A stretch of 51,517 nt of DNA, taken from NCBI GenBank assembly GCA_013215215.1, contig JABSOU010000020.1:5470-56986 (forward strand), given 5' to 3'. Below the pieces are notes generated by a model that was not told where the DNA came from, did not search any database, and saw nothing but the letters and a program-made list of their open reading frames with translations. This document shows positions 1-9,798 of this stretch, one piece after another (position 1 is the stretch's first letter; every line of letters begins with the position of its first letter). The stretch comes from Cognatishimia sp. Lineage in GTDB: Bacteria > Pseudomonadota > Alphaproteobacteria > Rhodobacterales > Rhodobacteraceae. Both the position numbers and the translations under genes were made by a program.

Positions 1-136
1 CGACAAGGCTGAGGCCTATGTCACGGCGCATCTCACCGATCCCGCGTTTCAGAAATGGCGCGCTTTGGGTCTAGAGATTGGCGAAACCCTGCCCTGGTAC
101 AAGAAAGACTATCCGGTGAAGGACTGGCCTGCCTAA
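1..136 (+). CDS. C-terminal fragment, probable glutathione S-transferase
   Basis: The window opens inside a reading frame (first full codon at 2) that ends at TAA 134-136, leaving about 44 residues. The visible tail has the pattern DPAFQKWRALG followed by a Trp/Tyr-rich end closing in KDWPA. This resembles the C-terminal helix region of alphaproteobacterial glutathione S-transferase-like proteins. The glutathione-binding N-terminal domain lies outside the window, so the family call rests on tail resemblance only. A gshB gene (glutathione synthesis) lies nearby, which fits but proves nothing. Confidence 0.5.
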   Translation, partial: DKAEAYVTAHLTDPAFQKWRALGLEIGETLPWYKKDYPVKDWPA

Positions 137-145
137 GCCTCTTCA

Positions 146-159
146 TCTTGCCCCAAATA
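146..159 (+). repeat. Intergenic motif TCTTGC-N3-AAATA, copy 1
   Basis: TCTTGCCCCAAATA begins ten bases after the stop of the upstream gene. The same TCTTGC-N3-AAATA pattern recurs at 9694-9707 and 29992-30005, always between genes. Its function is unknown; it may be a 3'-end or transcript-end element. Confidence 0.4.
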
Positions 160-255
160 GTCAAATCCCAAAGGCCGCCAGTCGCGCAAGTCTGACGGTC
201 TTAACTATTCGCTAACCAAGCCCGCCTAGCCTGACCCAAACGACAAGAGGGTCAG

Positions 256-1767
256 ATGTCCGCGCGCAGCTACACCGTCGCATTCGAAGGCGTGGACGCC
301 CATCCGGTCGAAGTCCAATGCGCCATCACCCCGGGCATGCCTGCATTTGCCATCGTCGGCCTACCAGATAAAGCCGTGTCCGAGGCCCGAGAACGCATTC
401 GCGCGGCTATGAATGCCTTGTCTATCGCGCTACCATCAAAACGCATTACGGTGAACTTGTCGCCTGCCGACCTGCCCAAAGAAGGCAGCCACTTTGACCT
501 GCCCATCGCTATCGCGCTTTTGGCCGCGTTGGACATCATTCCCAAGGAGGCTGCTGAAACGACGCTCGCGTTGGGCGAATTGTCCTTGGACGGAACGCTC
601 ATACCTGTGACCGGCGCGCTCCCTGCCGCCATGACCGCCGCGCGCGAAGACCGCCGCCTGCTCTGCCCTGCGGCCTCAGGCCCCGAAGCAGCCTGGGTCG
701 GGGCGACCGAAGTTATCGCGCCCCAAGGACTGACCGAAGCCCTGCGCCATTTCGCCGGCCAGAACCCAATCGCGCCCAGCCAACCCGGAGAAGTGGTTCA
801 AAACGGCGCGCAAAAAGACCTGCGCGATGTCAAAAGCCAATACCGCGCCAAACGCGCGCTCGAGATCGCGGCGGCGGGGCGTCATCACCTCTTACTGATC
901 GGCACACCGGGATCTGGCAAATCCATGCTGGCCGCGCGTTTGCCCTCCATTTTGCCACCTTTGACGCCAGAAGAGGCGCTGGAAACCAGTATGATCCACT
1001 CGATTGCCGGATTGCTGGATCAGGGCGGCATTTCCCGCACGCGCCCGTTTCGAGAACCCCACCATACAGCGTCGATGCCCGCGATTGTCGGAGGTGGCCG
1101 ACGCGCGCAGCCGGGTGAAATTAGCCTTGCTCATAACGGTGTGCTTTTCATGGACGAATTTCCCGAGTTCACCCGCAACGTCTTGGAAACGCTGCGACAA
1201 CCAATTGAAACCGGACGTGTGCTTGTTTCTCGCGCCAACGCCCATGTGAGCTATCCTTGCAAATTTTCGCTCGTTGCCGCGGCAAACCCGTGTCGTTGCG
1301 GGTTCATGTATGATCCAGCTCAAGCCTGCGCGCGCGTTCCGATCTGTGGAAAGGAATATCTGGATCGCATATCCGGACCATTGATGGATCGGTTGGATCT
1401 GCGCCTTGAGGTGCCGCCTGTCGAGTTCCAAGACCTCGACAGGCCTGCGGACGGAGAAACCTCCGCCGTTGTCGCTGCGCGGGTGTCGCGGGCGCTGGAT
1501 CTGCAATCAAAGAGATTTGCTGGGACCGAGGATCTGCGTACGAATGCGGATCTTCAAGGCAAACGCCTCGAAGAGGTTGCCACGCCGGATGCGGAAGGCC
1601 GCGAGCTTTTACTCTTGGCCGCCGAAAAGTTCAATATCACTGCACGCGGCTATCACCGTATTCTGCGGATTGCGCGCACAATTGCTGATCTGGATGAAAG
1701 TGCGAGCGTGCTAGGGCCTCATATCGCAGAGGCCCTGAGCTACAGGATTGTGCGCGAAAATGCCTAG
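256..1767 (+). CDS. comM: YifB/ComM family Mg-chelatase-like AAA+ ATPase
   Basis: 503 residues, normal length for ComM/YifB. An N-terminal Lon-protease-like fold domain (about 1-170) precedes an Mg-chelatase-type AAA+ core with Walker A GTPGSGKS at 216-223 and a Walker B-like GVLFMDEF near 295. A cysteine-bearing AANPCRCG segment typical of the family follows, then the Mg_chelatase_C domain. ComM is a hexameric helicase that promotes branch migration during natural transformation; in non-competent bacteria its role is less clear. The ATG is preceded by AAGAGGG. Its stop overlaps the stop region of the convergent gshB by a few bases. Confidence 0.93.
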   Translation: MSARSYTVAFEGVDAHPVEVQCAITPGMPAFAIVGLPDKAVSEARERIRAAMNALSIALPSKRITVNLSPADLPKEGSHFDLPIAIALLAALDIIPKEAAETTLALGELSLDGTLIPVTGALPAAMTAAREDRRLLCPAASGPEAAWVGATEVIAPQGLTEALRHFAGQNPIAPSQPGEVVQNGAQKDLRDVKSQYRAKRALEIAAAGRHHLLLIGTPGSGKSMLAARLPSILPPLTPEEALETSMIHSIAGLLDQGGISRTRPFREPHHTASMPAIVGGGRRAQPGEISLAHNGVLFMDEFPEFTRNVLETLRQPIETGRVLVSRANAHVSYPCKFSLVAAANPCRCGFMYDPAQACARVPICGKEYLDRISGPLMDRLDLRLEVPPVEFQDLDRPADGETSAVVAARVSRALDLQSKRFAGTEDLRTNADLQGKRLEEVATPDAEGRELLLLAAEKFNITARGYHRILRIARTIADLDESASVLGPHIAEALSYRIVRENA

Positions 1768-2696
1768 AGTTTGGCCTCAATCGCTTGCCAGATCTTTTCA
1801 GCGATATTCACGCTGTCAAATCGCTCGAGTTCCTGAATCCCAGTTGGCGACGTCACATTGATCTCGGTCAGATAGTCGCCAATCACATCGATCCCGACAA
1901 AGACCTGACCTTTTTCTCGCAACAGCGGACCGATGGCGGCACAGATTTCCAGATCACGCTCGGTCAAACCGATTTTTTCAGGTCGGCCGCCGACATGCAT
2001 ATTGGAACGGGTCTCACCCGCCGCAGGCACGCGGTTGATCGCACCTACCGGTTCGCCATCGACTAGGATCACACGCTTGTCGCCATTGCTAACATCCGGC
2101 AGGAATTTTTGCACGATCAACGGCTCGCGGCTAAAGCCAGTGAAGAGTTCGTGCAGCGAGGTCAGATTGCGATCATTGGCATCCAATCGAAACACGCCCG
2201 CGCCCCCATTGCCATAAAGCGGCTTGAGAATCACATCGCCATGTTTGGCCTTGAAGGCTTTGATTGTCTCCAGATCTCGGGCAATTGTGGTCGGCGGCGT
2301 CAATTGCGGGAAATCGAGAACCAACAGTTTCTCGGGATAGTTGCGCACCCAAAACGGGTCATTCACCACCAGAACGTCGTCTTTGAGGCGGTCCAACAGA
2401 TGCGTGGACGTAATGTAGTGCATGTCAAACGGCGGATCCTGACGCAGCCAAATCACATCGAAATCCGCCAAGTTCACATGTTCCAGCGGCCCCAAATCCA
2501 CGTGATCGCCATGCACGCGCCGCACCGTCATCCGGTGCCCTTTGGCGGTGATGCGCCCCTCTTCATAGGCCAGCTGATCCGGCCCATAAAAGAACAACTC
2601 ATGCCCGCGCGCCCGCGCTTCCTCGGCAAGGCGAAACGAGCTGTCGGCGTTGATGTCGACGCTGGTGATCGGGTCCATTTGGAAGGCAATTTTCAT
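1764..2696 (-). CDS. gshB: Glutathione synthase
   Basis: 310 residues, close to the usual 315-320. GshB is a cytosolic ATP-grasp ligase joining gamma-glutamylcysteine and glycine to give glutathione. The N-terminus (MKIAFQMDPI) is the classic family start. The segments NGDKRVILVDG and EINVTSPTGIQE match the ATP-grasp and C-terminal substrate-binding parts. A GAGGA ribosome-binding site lies about six bases before the ATG. It is read leftward after yraN and rsmI, probably as one unit, and converges on comM. Confidence 0.95.
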   Translation of the reverse strand: MKIAFQMDPITSVDINADSSFRLAEEARARGHELFFYGPDQLAYEEGRITAKGHRMTVRRVHGDHVDLGPLEHVNLADFDVIWLRQDPPFDMHYITSTHLLDRLKDDVLVVNDPFWVRNYPEKLLVLDFPQLTPPTTIARDLETIKAFKAKHGDVILKPLYGNGGAGVFRLDANDRNLTSLHELFTGFSREPLIVQKFLPDVSNGDKRVILVDGEPVGAINRVPAAGETRSNMHVGGRPEKIGLTERDLEICAAIGPLLREKGQVFVGIDVIGDYLTEINVTSPTGIQELERFDSVNIAEKIWQAIEAKL

Positions 2697-2758
2697 GGGC
2701 AGTCCTCAAAGTCTCTGCCCTTTACATGGCGCAGAGGTCCGCCCCTTGCAATGGGGGG

Positions 2759-3220
2759 CTAGGCAGCCCAGAGCGCATTTTCACGAATTTCCGTTTCGCC
2801 GCGTCCATTCACCAAAGCAACGTCAAACCGCATGGCCGTCATCTGCCCCATCGGTTCATCCGCCACAAATACGCTGGCCGCCTGCATCAGACGCCGAATT
2901 TGCGCCGGGCGAAGCGACTGCACAGCGCGGTCAAAATCAGCACTTTGCTTGACCTCTACGAAGACGCAGCCGCCATCCCCGCGGTAAATCAGATCGATTT
3001 CTCCGCCGCCACCGCGCCAACGCCGTGCAAGGATTTCATAGCCTTTTTTTTGATAGAGCCGATCCACGGCATCCTCAGCGGCCTGACCCGCCAAATAGGC
3101 CCTACGCCCGCGTGCCCGTCGTTTGACCAGAGCCGGGTTTTCAGGCGGCGCTGCATCAAAATCCATTTCAAGCTGAACCGGGGTGGCATTCTTGAAATGG
3201 CTATATCGATCAATAAACAT
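2759..3220 (-). CDS. yraN: YraN family (UPF0102) endonuclease-like protein
   Basis: 153 residues. The central part carries the restriction-endonuclease-like signature of UPF0102: GGGGEIDLI followed by VFVEVK, the D...EVK nuclease-type motif, then a helical C-terminus. The N-terminal 35 residues before the conserved GRRAYLAGQAAED block are longer than in many members, so the ATG at 3220 could be too far upstream. In many bacteria yraN sits beside rsmI, as here, 18 bp downstream of it. The molecular function is not established. Confidence 0.88.
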   Translation of the reverse strand: MFIDRYSHFKNATPVQLEMDFDAAPPENPALVKRRARGRRAYLAGQAAEDAVDRLYQKKGYEILARRWRGGGGEIDLIYRGDGGCVFVEVKQSADFDRAVQSLRPAQIRRLMQAASVFVADEPMGQMTAMRFDVALVNGRGETEIRENALWAA

Positions 3221-3238
3221 TGGGTTTCCCGAAGATCG

Positions 3239-4099
3239 TTAAGAAGACGATTTCAAGTCTAGGGCCAAGGCGTAAATTTTTCGTTTGTTAAGACCGGTGG
3301 CCGTTGCGACCGTTTCTGCGGCGTCTCGAACTGACATTGTTTCAAGGGCTTTGCGTACTGCTGCTTCGATATCGTCTTGCCCCAATTCCCGAGCCCCGGC
3401 CCGGTCTATCAGCACGACGATCTCACCTTTGACGGGGGCGGCTTTCAACTCTTGCGCCAACTCAGAGAGCGACCCGCGTTTGATCTCTTCGAACTTCTTT
3501 GTGATCTCGCGACAGACGGCGGCCGACCTGTCGGCCCCAAGCACATCCGCTGCATCCGCGAGCATATCCGCCAGACGCTTTGGGCTTTCATAGAATACCA
3601 AAGTCCCGGGGATATCGCGCAGCGCATCCAACTTGTTGCGGCGCGCGGTTTTGGCGTTTGGCAGAAAGCCCTCAAAGAAAAACGCATCCGTTGGCAGGCC
3701 TGCAAGTGTCAATGCGCTGATTACCGCGGATGCGCCGGGTGCAGAGGTTACAAGATGCCCGGCTTCTGCGGCTTCTTTGGACAAGTGATATCCCGGGTCC
3801 GCGATCAGGGGCGTTCCGGCCTCGCTCGCATAGGCGACGGAATGCCCGGCCTCCAGTAAGGACAAGAGTTTTGCGCGGGCACCCGCGCCAGAATGATCGT
3901 GATAAGCCAGAACTTGCCGACCATTCAGGGGCACCCCATGGATCTCGAGCAATCTGCGCAGGGATCGCGTATCCTCGGCGGCAATGACATCGGCACTGGC
4001 CAGCACGTCCAGCGCGCGCAGAGTGATGTCTCTGGCCGTGCCAATCGGCGTCGCCACAAAGTAGAGACCCGGGGTCAACCGTTTGATTTCATAATTCAA
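3239..4099 (-). CDS. rsmI: 16S rRNA (cytidine1402-2'-O)-methyltransferase RsmI
   Basis: 286 residues, normal for RsmI, an S-adenosylmethionine-dependent tetrapyrrole-methylase-fold enzyme that 2'-O-methylates C1402 in the ribosomal decoding centre. Visible family segments are VATPIGTARD at the N-terminus, SEAGTPLIADPG near residue 92 and FYESPKRL. The start is TTG at 4099, with GGAGGG about eight bases upstream; the nearby ATG is out of frame. It is the first gene of a leftward rsmI-yraN-gshB group and is divergent from the lipoprotein gene at 4213. Confidence 0.94.
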   Translation of the reverse strand: MNYEIKRLTPGLYFVATPIGTARDITLRALDVLASADVIAAEDTRSLRRLLEIHGVPLNGRQVLAYHDHSGAGARAKLLSLLEAGHSVAYASEAGTPLIADPGYHLSKEAAEAGHLVTSAPGASAVISALTLAGLPTDAFFFEGFLPNAKTARRNKLDALRDIPGTLVFYESPKRLADMLADAADVLGADRSAAVCREITKKFEEIKRGSLSELAQELKAAPVKGEIVVLIDRAGARELGQDDIEAAVRKALETMSVRDAAETVATATGLNKRKIYALALDLKSSS

Positions 4100-4212
4100 C
4101 GCTGGACCCTCCGGCGTGCACGTTTATTATTCGCCTCATTGGGGGCAACCAATCCGGCGGGACAGGCAGCCAAGCCACATATCCCGCGTAGGCTAGGAAT
4201 GAGGATAGTTCT

Positions 4213-5385
4213 ATGGGTTCCGCTTTTAAGCTTCGTCGCCGCTTTGTGAAAGGGGCACTTGTGCTTGCAACCGCCGTCGGCATCGCGGCCTGCGAACCGA
4301 TTGCTTTCGGAGGTGGCCCTTCGATCAACACGACCGCTCCGGTGCCGGTTGCGCTGTTGGTGCCCAAGACCTCTGAGGCTGCGGGCGACGCAACCCTTGC
4401 ACAGAGCCTAGAGAACGCGGCGCGTTTGGCTATTGCGGACCTGCAAGGCGTTGAGATCGACATGCGGGTCTATGACACCGCCGGTGATGTGCAGACCGCG
4501 CAGAACGCCGCGCGTCAAGCGGTCGAAGATGGGGCCAAGATCATTCTGGGGCCGGTGCGCTCTGCGCCGACCAATGCGGTGGGTCTGGCGATGGCAGGGA
4601 CCGGCATCAATGTGCTGTCCTTCTCGAATAACCCGTCGATTGCGGGCGGCAACGTCTTTGTTTTGGGCGCGACCTTCCAGAACACGGCAAACCGCCTCGT
4701 TGAATTCGCAACCCGCAATGGCAAGAACAGCTATGTGACGGTTCACGCCGAGAACGTCGCGGGCGAAGCCGGGCGTGATGCGATTATCAATGCGGTGAAT
4801 GCAAATGGCGCGGTCAATTCCGGTGCGGTGAGCTATCAATTCTCACAACAGGGTGCCATTCAGGCCGTAAACGAAGTGCGTGATCTAGTCGAAGACACCG
4901 CAGCCGACGCACTCTTCCTGACAGCCGATGCCTCGGGTGCTTTGCCGTTCCTCGCCGAACTTATGCCCGAAGCAGGGATTACGGCTGAAAAAGTCCAGTA
5001 CATGGGCCTGACACGTTGGGACGCGACGCCTCAGACTCTGGCGCTGAAAGGCGTGCAAGAAGGGTGGTTCGCTCTGCCTGATCCTGCGCTCACCAGCCAG
5101 TTCAACAGCCGTTACACGGACGCATTTGGCGGCAAACCCCATGCAATCAGCGGTTTGGCCTATGATGGTGTTGCAGCCATCGGAGCTCTTGTGGCAGAGG
5201 GACGCAGCAATGCTCTGACCACGGATGCGCTGACCCAAGGCGCGGGCTTTCAGGGTGTAAACGGAATTTTCCGTCTGCGTGCAGATGGAACAAACGAACG
5301 CGGGCTGGCAGTGGCCACGGTGCGTGACAAACAGGTTGTTATCCTTGACCCAGCACCAAGAAGTTTCGCCGGAACAGGTTTCTAA
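4213..5385 (+). CDS. LpoA-like penicillin-binding protein activator lipoprotein
   Basis: 390 residues. A basic N-terminus and hydrophobic stretch end in a lipobox GIAAC with Cys27, predicting a lipidated periplasmic or outer-membrane protein. The rest is a type I periplasmic-binding fold (PVALLVPKT near the start, then VEDGAKIILGPV), as in the penicillin-binding protein activator (LpoA C-terminal domain-like) family. It probably stimulates a peptidoglycan synthase; ligand and partner are not visible. GAGG lies eight bases before the ATG. It is divergent from rsmI, and its 3' end overlaps the likely start region of glnD. Confidence 0.85.
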   Translation: MGSAFKLRRRFVKGALVLATAVGIAACEPIAFGGGPSINTTAPVPVALLVPKTSEAAGDATLAQSLENAARLAIADLQGVEIDMRVYDTAGDVQTAQNAARQAVEDGAKIILGPVRSAPTNAVGLAMAGTGINVLSFSNNPSIAGGNVFVLGATFQNTANRLVEFATRNGKNSYVTVHAENVAGEAGRDAIINAVNANGAVNSGAVSYQFSQQGAIQAVNEVRDLVEDTAADALFLTADASGALPFLAELMPEAGITAEKVQYMGLTRWDATPQTLALKGVQEGWFALPDPALTSQFNSRYTDAFGGKPHAISGLAYDGVAAIGALVAEGRSNALTTDALTQGAGFQGVNGIFRLRADGTNERGLAVATVRDKQVVILDPAPRSFAGTGF

Positions 5386-8152
5386 GTCCTCAGGGTTTCT
5401 TCCGAACCCGCCCAAAGACCTGATCTGCGATCCAGATCTCATCGTTGACCGCGCCAAACTTGGCGCGGCTTTGGCGGATTTATGTACCTCAACGACAGAC
5501 GCGAAAGAGATCCGCAGCGGCGTGGTTGCTCTGTTGCGCGACGTGCAGAAAACCGGGCGCGCGGCCATTGAAGCGGGATTTGAGACCCGTCCGTTTGATG
5601 CCCGCCCGCTGACACGCGCCTACACTTGGCTGACCGATTGTCTGGTGACCACAACCCATCATGTGGCGATTACATATCTGCATCCTTTGGCCACGCCGAC
5701 AGAAGGCGAGAAAATCGCTCTGTTTGCCGTTGGCGGCTATGGGCGCGGGGAAATGGCCCCACAATCCGACGTAGACCTGCTGTTTCTGACGCCCTACAAA
5801 ATCACGCCCTGGGCTGAGAGCGTTATTGAATCGATGCTCTATATGCTTTGGGATTTGCGGCTCAAAGTGGGGCACAGCTCGCGGACCGTTAAAGATTGCG
5901 TGCGCCTTGGTGGCGAAGATTTCACAATTCGCACAGCCCTTCTGGAGCAACGTTTTTTGGCAGGCTTCATACCCTTGGGCCAAGAGCTGCCGGACAAGCT
6001 TGAGAAAGACCTGTTCAAAGGTAGCGAACGGCAGTTCATTGAAGCCAAACTGGCCGAACGTGATGCGCGTCATGTCAAACAAGGCGCGCGCTATGTGGTT
6101 GAGCCCAATGTCAAAGAAGGCAAAGGCGGGCTGCGCGATCTGCAGTCGCTCTTTTGGATCGCGAAATATGTCTATCACGTGAATGACGTGCGCGAGTTGG
6201 TGGGGTTAGGCCTCTTTACCCAGGACGAATTCGAGCTCTTTGCGCGTGCTGAGAATTTCCTTTGGGCAACGCGCGCGCATCTGCATCTTTTGGCAAACCG
6301 CCCAATGGAGCAGCTGAGCTTTGACATGCAGGTCATGGTCGCCGAGCGCATGGGCTATGAAGACAAAGCCGGGCGGCGCGCGGTTGAGATCTTTATGCAA
6401 GAGTATTTCCGCCATGCGACGGCGGTGGGGGATCTGACCCGTATATTGCTGACCAAACTGGAAGCGAACCACGCCAAGGCACCAGCCTTGATGGAGCGGA
6501 TTTTCAAACGCAAACGCAAGGTGAAGGACGGCTATAAGGTCATTCACAACCGTTTGGCTGTTGCGGATGACACCGCGTTTTTGGCCGATAAGCTGAATAT
6601 CCTGCGTCTGTTTGAAGAAGGCCTGCGCACCGGTCTTTTGATCCACCCGGATGCGATGCGTTTGGTCACGGCAAACCTGCATCTGATCGACGACGCCTTT
6701 CGCAACGACAAACAGGCGGCCAAGATTTTTCTGGATACGCTCCTGAAACACGGCAACCCAGAGCGAGCGCTGCGGCGGATGAACGAGCTGGGCGTTTTGT
6801 CGGCCTTCATCCCGGAGTTTGAGCCGATTGTGGCGATGATGCAGTTCAATATGTATCACAGCTACACGGTGGATGAGCACACGATCCAGGTGATCTCGCA
6901 ACTGACGCGGATCGAGCAGGAAATGCTCGAAGAAGAGCTTCCGCTTAGCTCGAACATCCTGCGCCAAGGCATCAATCGCAAGGTCATGATCGTCGCTTTG
7001 CTGTTGCATGACATCGGCAAAGGGCGTGAGACGGATCACTCGATCTTGGGGGCTCAGATCACCAAGAAAGTCGCGCCTCGGCTGGGTCTGAACAAGGACG
7101 ACTGTGAGACGGTGGAATGGCTGGTGCGTTCGCATCTCTTGATGTCGGATGTGGCGCAGAAACGCGACCTATCTGACCCGCGCACGATCCGCGATTTCGC
7201 CAAAGCGGTGGGCAGCGTCAAACGGCTGGATCTGCTAACAGTCCTCACGGTTTGTGACATTCGCGGTGTTGGCCCTGACACGTGGAACAACTGGAAAGCC
7301 ACGCTGATCCGCTCTCTCTATGGTCTGACCCGGACGGTCCTTGAGGACGGCATGGAGGTCATCAACCGCCAAAACCGTGGCGCCGAAGCACGCAAAGCGC
7401 TGCGCAAGGCACTGGCGGGCTGGGATCCCAAGGTCGTCAAACGCGAAACCGGACGTCATTACGACGCCTATTGGCAGGGCCTGCCACTTGAGGCCCAGAC
7501 CGTCTTTGCAACATTGCTCGAAGATCTGGGTGATGATGAAATCCGCATCGATCTGCATCCAGATACAGACCGCGACGCGACCCGGGCTTTGTTTGCAATT
7601 GCGGACCACCCGGGGATTTTCTCGCGCCTTGCGGGCGCTTTGGCGCTGGTCGGGGCCAATGTGGTTGATGCGCGGACCTATACAACCAAGGACGGCTACG
7701 CGACGGCAGCCTTCTGGATCCAGGATGCCGAAGGCCACCCGTATGAAGCCAGCCGCTTGGATCGCCTGTCCCGCACGATCCACAAGACTCTGAAAGGCGA
7801 AGTGGTCACATCCGAGGCGATGAAATCCCGCGATGTGCTCAAGAAACGCGAGCGCGCCTTTAAGGTGCCGACGACGATCACTTTCGACAACGATGGGTCG
7901 GAACTTTATACCATCATCGAGGTCGATACCCGCGACCGTCCTGGCCTCTTGTTCGACCTGACGCGCACCCTGGCCAATAGCAACATCTATATCGCCTCAG
8001 CCGTCATCGCGACCTATGGCGAACAGGTCGTGGATAATTTCTATGTCAAAGACATGTTCGGGCTGAAGTTCCACACCGAAAGCAAACTCAAGACGCTTGA
8101 GAAACGCCTGAAAGACGCGATCGACAAGGGCTCTGAAAGGGCCAATGCATGA
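5345..8152 (+). CDS. glnD: [Protein-PII] uridylyltransferase/uridylyl-removing enzyme GlnD
   Basis: Bifunctional sensor of glutamine that uridylylates or de-uridylylates PII. A nucleotidyltransferase motif GGYGRGE with downstream SDVDLLF lies near nt 5730-5790, an HD phosphohydrolase domain includes LLHDIGKG near nt 7010, and two C-terminal ACT domains (DHPGIFSRLAGAL and DTRDRPGLLFDL) sense glutamine. The start is uncertain. The longest frame opens at ATG 5279 (957 residues), but TTG 5345 or other non-ATG codons shorten the overlap with the upstream lipoprotein gene. No clear Shine-Dalgarno decides it; conserved sequence begins around nt 5415. The stop overlaps murJ (ATGA). Confidence 0.92.
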   Translation: MTQHQEVSPEQVSKSSGFLPNPPKDLICDPDLIVDRAKLGAALADLCTSTTDAKEIRSGVVALLRDVQKTGRAAIEAGFETRPFDARPLTRAYTWLTDCLVTTTHHVAITYLHPLATPTEGEKIALFAVGGYGRGEMAPQSDVDLLFLTPYKITPWAESVIESMLYMLWDLRLKVGHSSRTVKDCVRLGGEDFTIRTALLEQRFLAGFIPLGQELPDKLEKDLFKGSERQFIEAKLAERDARHVKQGARYVVEPNVKEGKGGLRDLQSLFWIAKYVYHVNDVRELVGLGLFTQDEFELFARAENFLWATRAHLHLLANRPMEQLSFDMQVMVAERMGYEDKAGRRAVEIFMQEYFRHATAVGDLTRILLTKLEANHAKAPALMERIFKRKRKVKDGYKVIHNRLAVADDTAFLADKLNILRLFEEGLRTGLLIHPDAMRLVTANLHLIDDAFRNDKQAAKIFLDTLLKHGNPERALRRMNELGVLSAFIPEFEPIVAMMQFNMYHSYTVDEHTIQVISQLTRIEQEMLEEELPLSSNILRQGINRKVMIVALLLHDIGKGRETDHSILGAQITKKVAPRLGLNKDDCETVEWLVRSHLLMSDVAQKRDLSDPRTIRDFAKAVGSVKRLDLLTVLTVCDIRGVGPDTWNNWKATLIRSLYGLTRTVLEDGMEVINRQNRGAEARKALRKALAGWDPKVVKRETGRHYDAYWQGLPLEAQTVFATLLEDLGDDEIRIDLHPDTDRDATRALFAIADHPGIFSRLAGALALVGANVVDARTYTTKDGYATAAFWIQDAEGHPYEASRLDRLSRTIHKTLKGEVVTSEAMKSRDVLKKRERAFKVPTTITFDNDGSELYTIIEVDTRDRPGLLFDLTRTLANSNIYIASAVIATYGEQVVDNFYVKDMFGLKFHTESKLKTLEKRLKDAIDKGSERANA

Positions 8153-9687
8153 AGCCGATCCGGCTCATAAGCGGGTTTCTGACCGTCGGGTTCTGGACCC
8201 TCATGAGCCGCGTTTTGGGGTTTGCCCGAGAGATCCTGATCCTTGGCCTGATCGGCCCTGCGGGCGGCATGGACGCCTTTGTGGCTGCCTTCCGCCTGCC
8301 CAATATGTTCCGTCGTTTCTTTGCCGAAGGCGCGTTTAATGCGGCCTTCGTGCCGATGTTTTCCAAGAAATATGAGGCAAACGAAGGCGCGACCAAATTC
8401 GCGACAGACGCTTTTAACGGCTTGGCCTTTGCCGTCCTCAGCCTCACCGCTTTGGCCATGATCTTTATGCCAGCGCTGGTCTGGGCCACGGCGGAAGGGT
8501 TTTACGGAGATCCACGGTTTGATGTCACGGTAGGCTATGGGCGGATCGTATTCCCCTATATTGTCTTCATGTCGCTGGCGGCGCTGTTTTCAGGCGTTCT
8601 GAATGCCACGGGGCGCTTCGCTGTCGCCGCCGCCGCACCGGTTTTGCTCAACATCTTTGCAGTCACGGCGATGGCGCTGGCCTATGCGCTTGGCCAAGAG
8701 GTAATTACCTGGCTGATCTGGACGATCCCTATCGCGGGCGTTGCGCAATTGGCTCTGGTTTGGTCAGCGGCGTCCCGCGCCGGTATCAAGATCCGCCCCG
8801 GCCTGCCGCGCTGGACGCCGGATATGTCTCAGATGGTGAAGGTCGCTGTGCCAGCAGCCCTCGCGTCAGGCGTCATGCAGATCAACCTCGTGGTCGGCCA
8901 ACTCGTGGCCTCCCGCACCGAAGGCGCGGTGAGCTGGCTTTTCGCGGCAGACCGCCTCTATCAACTGCCCCTCGGTGTGATTGGCATTGCTGTGGGCATC
9001 GTGCTGCTGCCGGATCTATCGCGTCGTTTGAAATCAGGAGACGACACGGGTGCGCGCAATGCCTATTCCCGCGCCTCAGAGTTCGCGCTGGCCCTAACCC
9101 TACCAAGCACCATTGCGCTTCTCGTCATCCCTCTGCCACTGGTCTCGGTCATGTATGAACGCGGTGCCATGACGCCAGCAGACACCCAAGCCATCGCATG
9201 GGCCACTGCCATCTACGGACTCGGCCTGCCCGCCTTCGTGCTGCAAAAAACCCTACAACCGCTGTTCTTTGCTCGCGAAGACACCAAGTCCCCCTTCCGC
9301 TATGCGGTCTGGGCCATGGTCATCAATGCAGCCCTTGCCTTTGGCCTCCACCCCTATATCGGCTGGATGGCCCCAGCGGTCGCCACGACAGCAGCCGCTT
9401 GGATCATGGTACTGCAACTGGCCCTGGGCGCACGTCGCTTCGGAGAAGTCACCCGATTTGACGCGCGGTTTAAATCTAAGCTCTGGCGGATCACGCTGGC
9501 GTCGCTGATCATGGGCGGGGCGCTCTTCGCTCTCGCTGAGATTCTCAGCGCCGCGCTCATCGCGGATGGCATCCGCTATTTGGCGCTCGCCGGTTTGGTC
9601 TTTGCAGGCATGGCGATCTATTTTGGCACCGCGCAATTCATCGGTGGCATCAACCTCAAAGAGCTCCGCCGCGGCGGGCGCGCTTAG
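8149..9687 (+). CDS. murJ: Lipid II flippase MurJ (MviN)
   Basis: 512 residues of alternating hydrophobic segments consistent with the 14-helix MOP-family flippase that moves lipid II across the inner membrane for peptidoglycan synthesis. The N-terminus has the family pattern of SRVLGFAREI, then GPAGGMDAFVAAFRLPNMFRRFF split by a short loop, and EGAFNAAFVP. It is translationally coupled to glnD through ATGA. glnD-murJ linkage is common in Rhodobacteraceae and neighbours. A stem-loop lies shortly after the stop. Confidence 0.95.
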   Translation: MKPIRLISGFLTVGFWTLMSRVLGFAREILILGLIGPAGGMDAFVAAFRLPNMFRRFFAEGAFNAAFVPMFSKKYEANEGATKFATDAFNGLAFAVLSLTALAMIFMPALVWATAEGFYGDPRFDVTVGYGRIVFPYIVFMSLAALFSGVLNATGRFAVAAAAPVLLNIFAVTAMALAYALGQEVITWLIWTIPIAGVAQLALVWSAASRAGIKIRPGLPRWTPDMSQMVKVAVPAALASGVMQINLVVGQLVASRTEGAVSWLFAADRLYQLPLGVIGIAVGIVLLPDLSRRLKSGDDTGARNAYSRASEFALALTLPSTIALLVIPLPLVSVMYERGAMTPADTQAIAWATAIYGLGLPAFVLQKTLQPLFFAREDTKSPFRYAVWAMVINAALAFGLHPYIGWMAPAVATTAAAWIMVLQLALGARRFGEVTRFDARFKSKLWRITLASLIMGGALFALAEILSAALIADGIRYLALAGLVFAGMAIYFGTAQFIGGINLKELRRGGRA

Positions 9688-9693
9688 GTTTCA

Positions 9694-9707
9694 TCTTGCG
9701 ATAAATA
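9694..9707 (+). repeat. Intergenic motif TCTTGC-N3-AAATA, copy 2
   Basis: TCTTGCGATAAATA starts six bases after the murJ stop and runs into CTCTGGGG and several short hairpins. It has the same pattern as the copies at 146 and 29992. Confidence 0.4.
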
Positions 9708-9729
9708 CTCTGGGGTGAGAGCCGTCTTG

Positions 9730-9750
9730 CAAAAGCTCGAGGAGCTTTTG
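9730..9750 (+). terminator. Hairpin between convergent murJ and rhomboid-like gene
   Basis: CAAAAGCTC (9730-9738) and GAGCTTTTG (9742-9750) form a perfect nine-base stem with a GAG loop. There is no clean T-run beyond it, so it may be a bidirectional or weak terminator. A further AGGGG/CCCCT hairpin lies around 9785-9800, at the end of the rhomboid-like gene. Confidence 0.55.
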
Positions 9751-9798
9751 AGGCTCGAACGGGCGGAGCCCAGGCCATAGGCCTAGGGGGCAACGCCC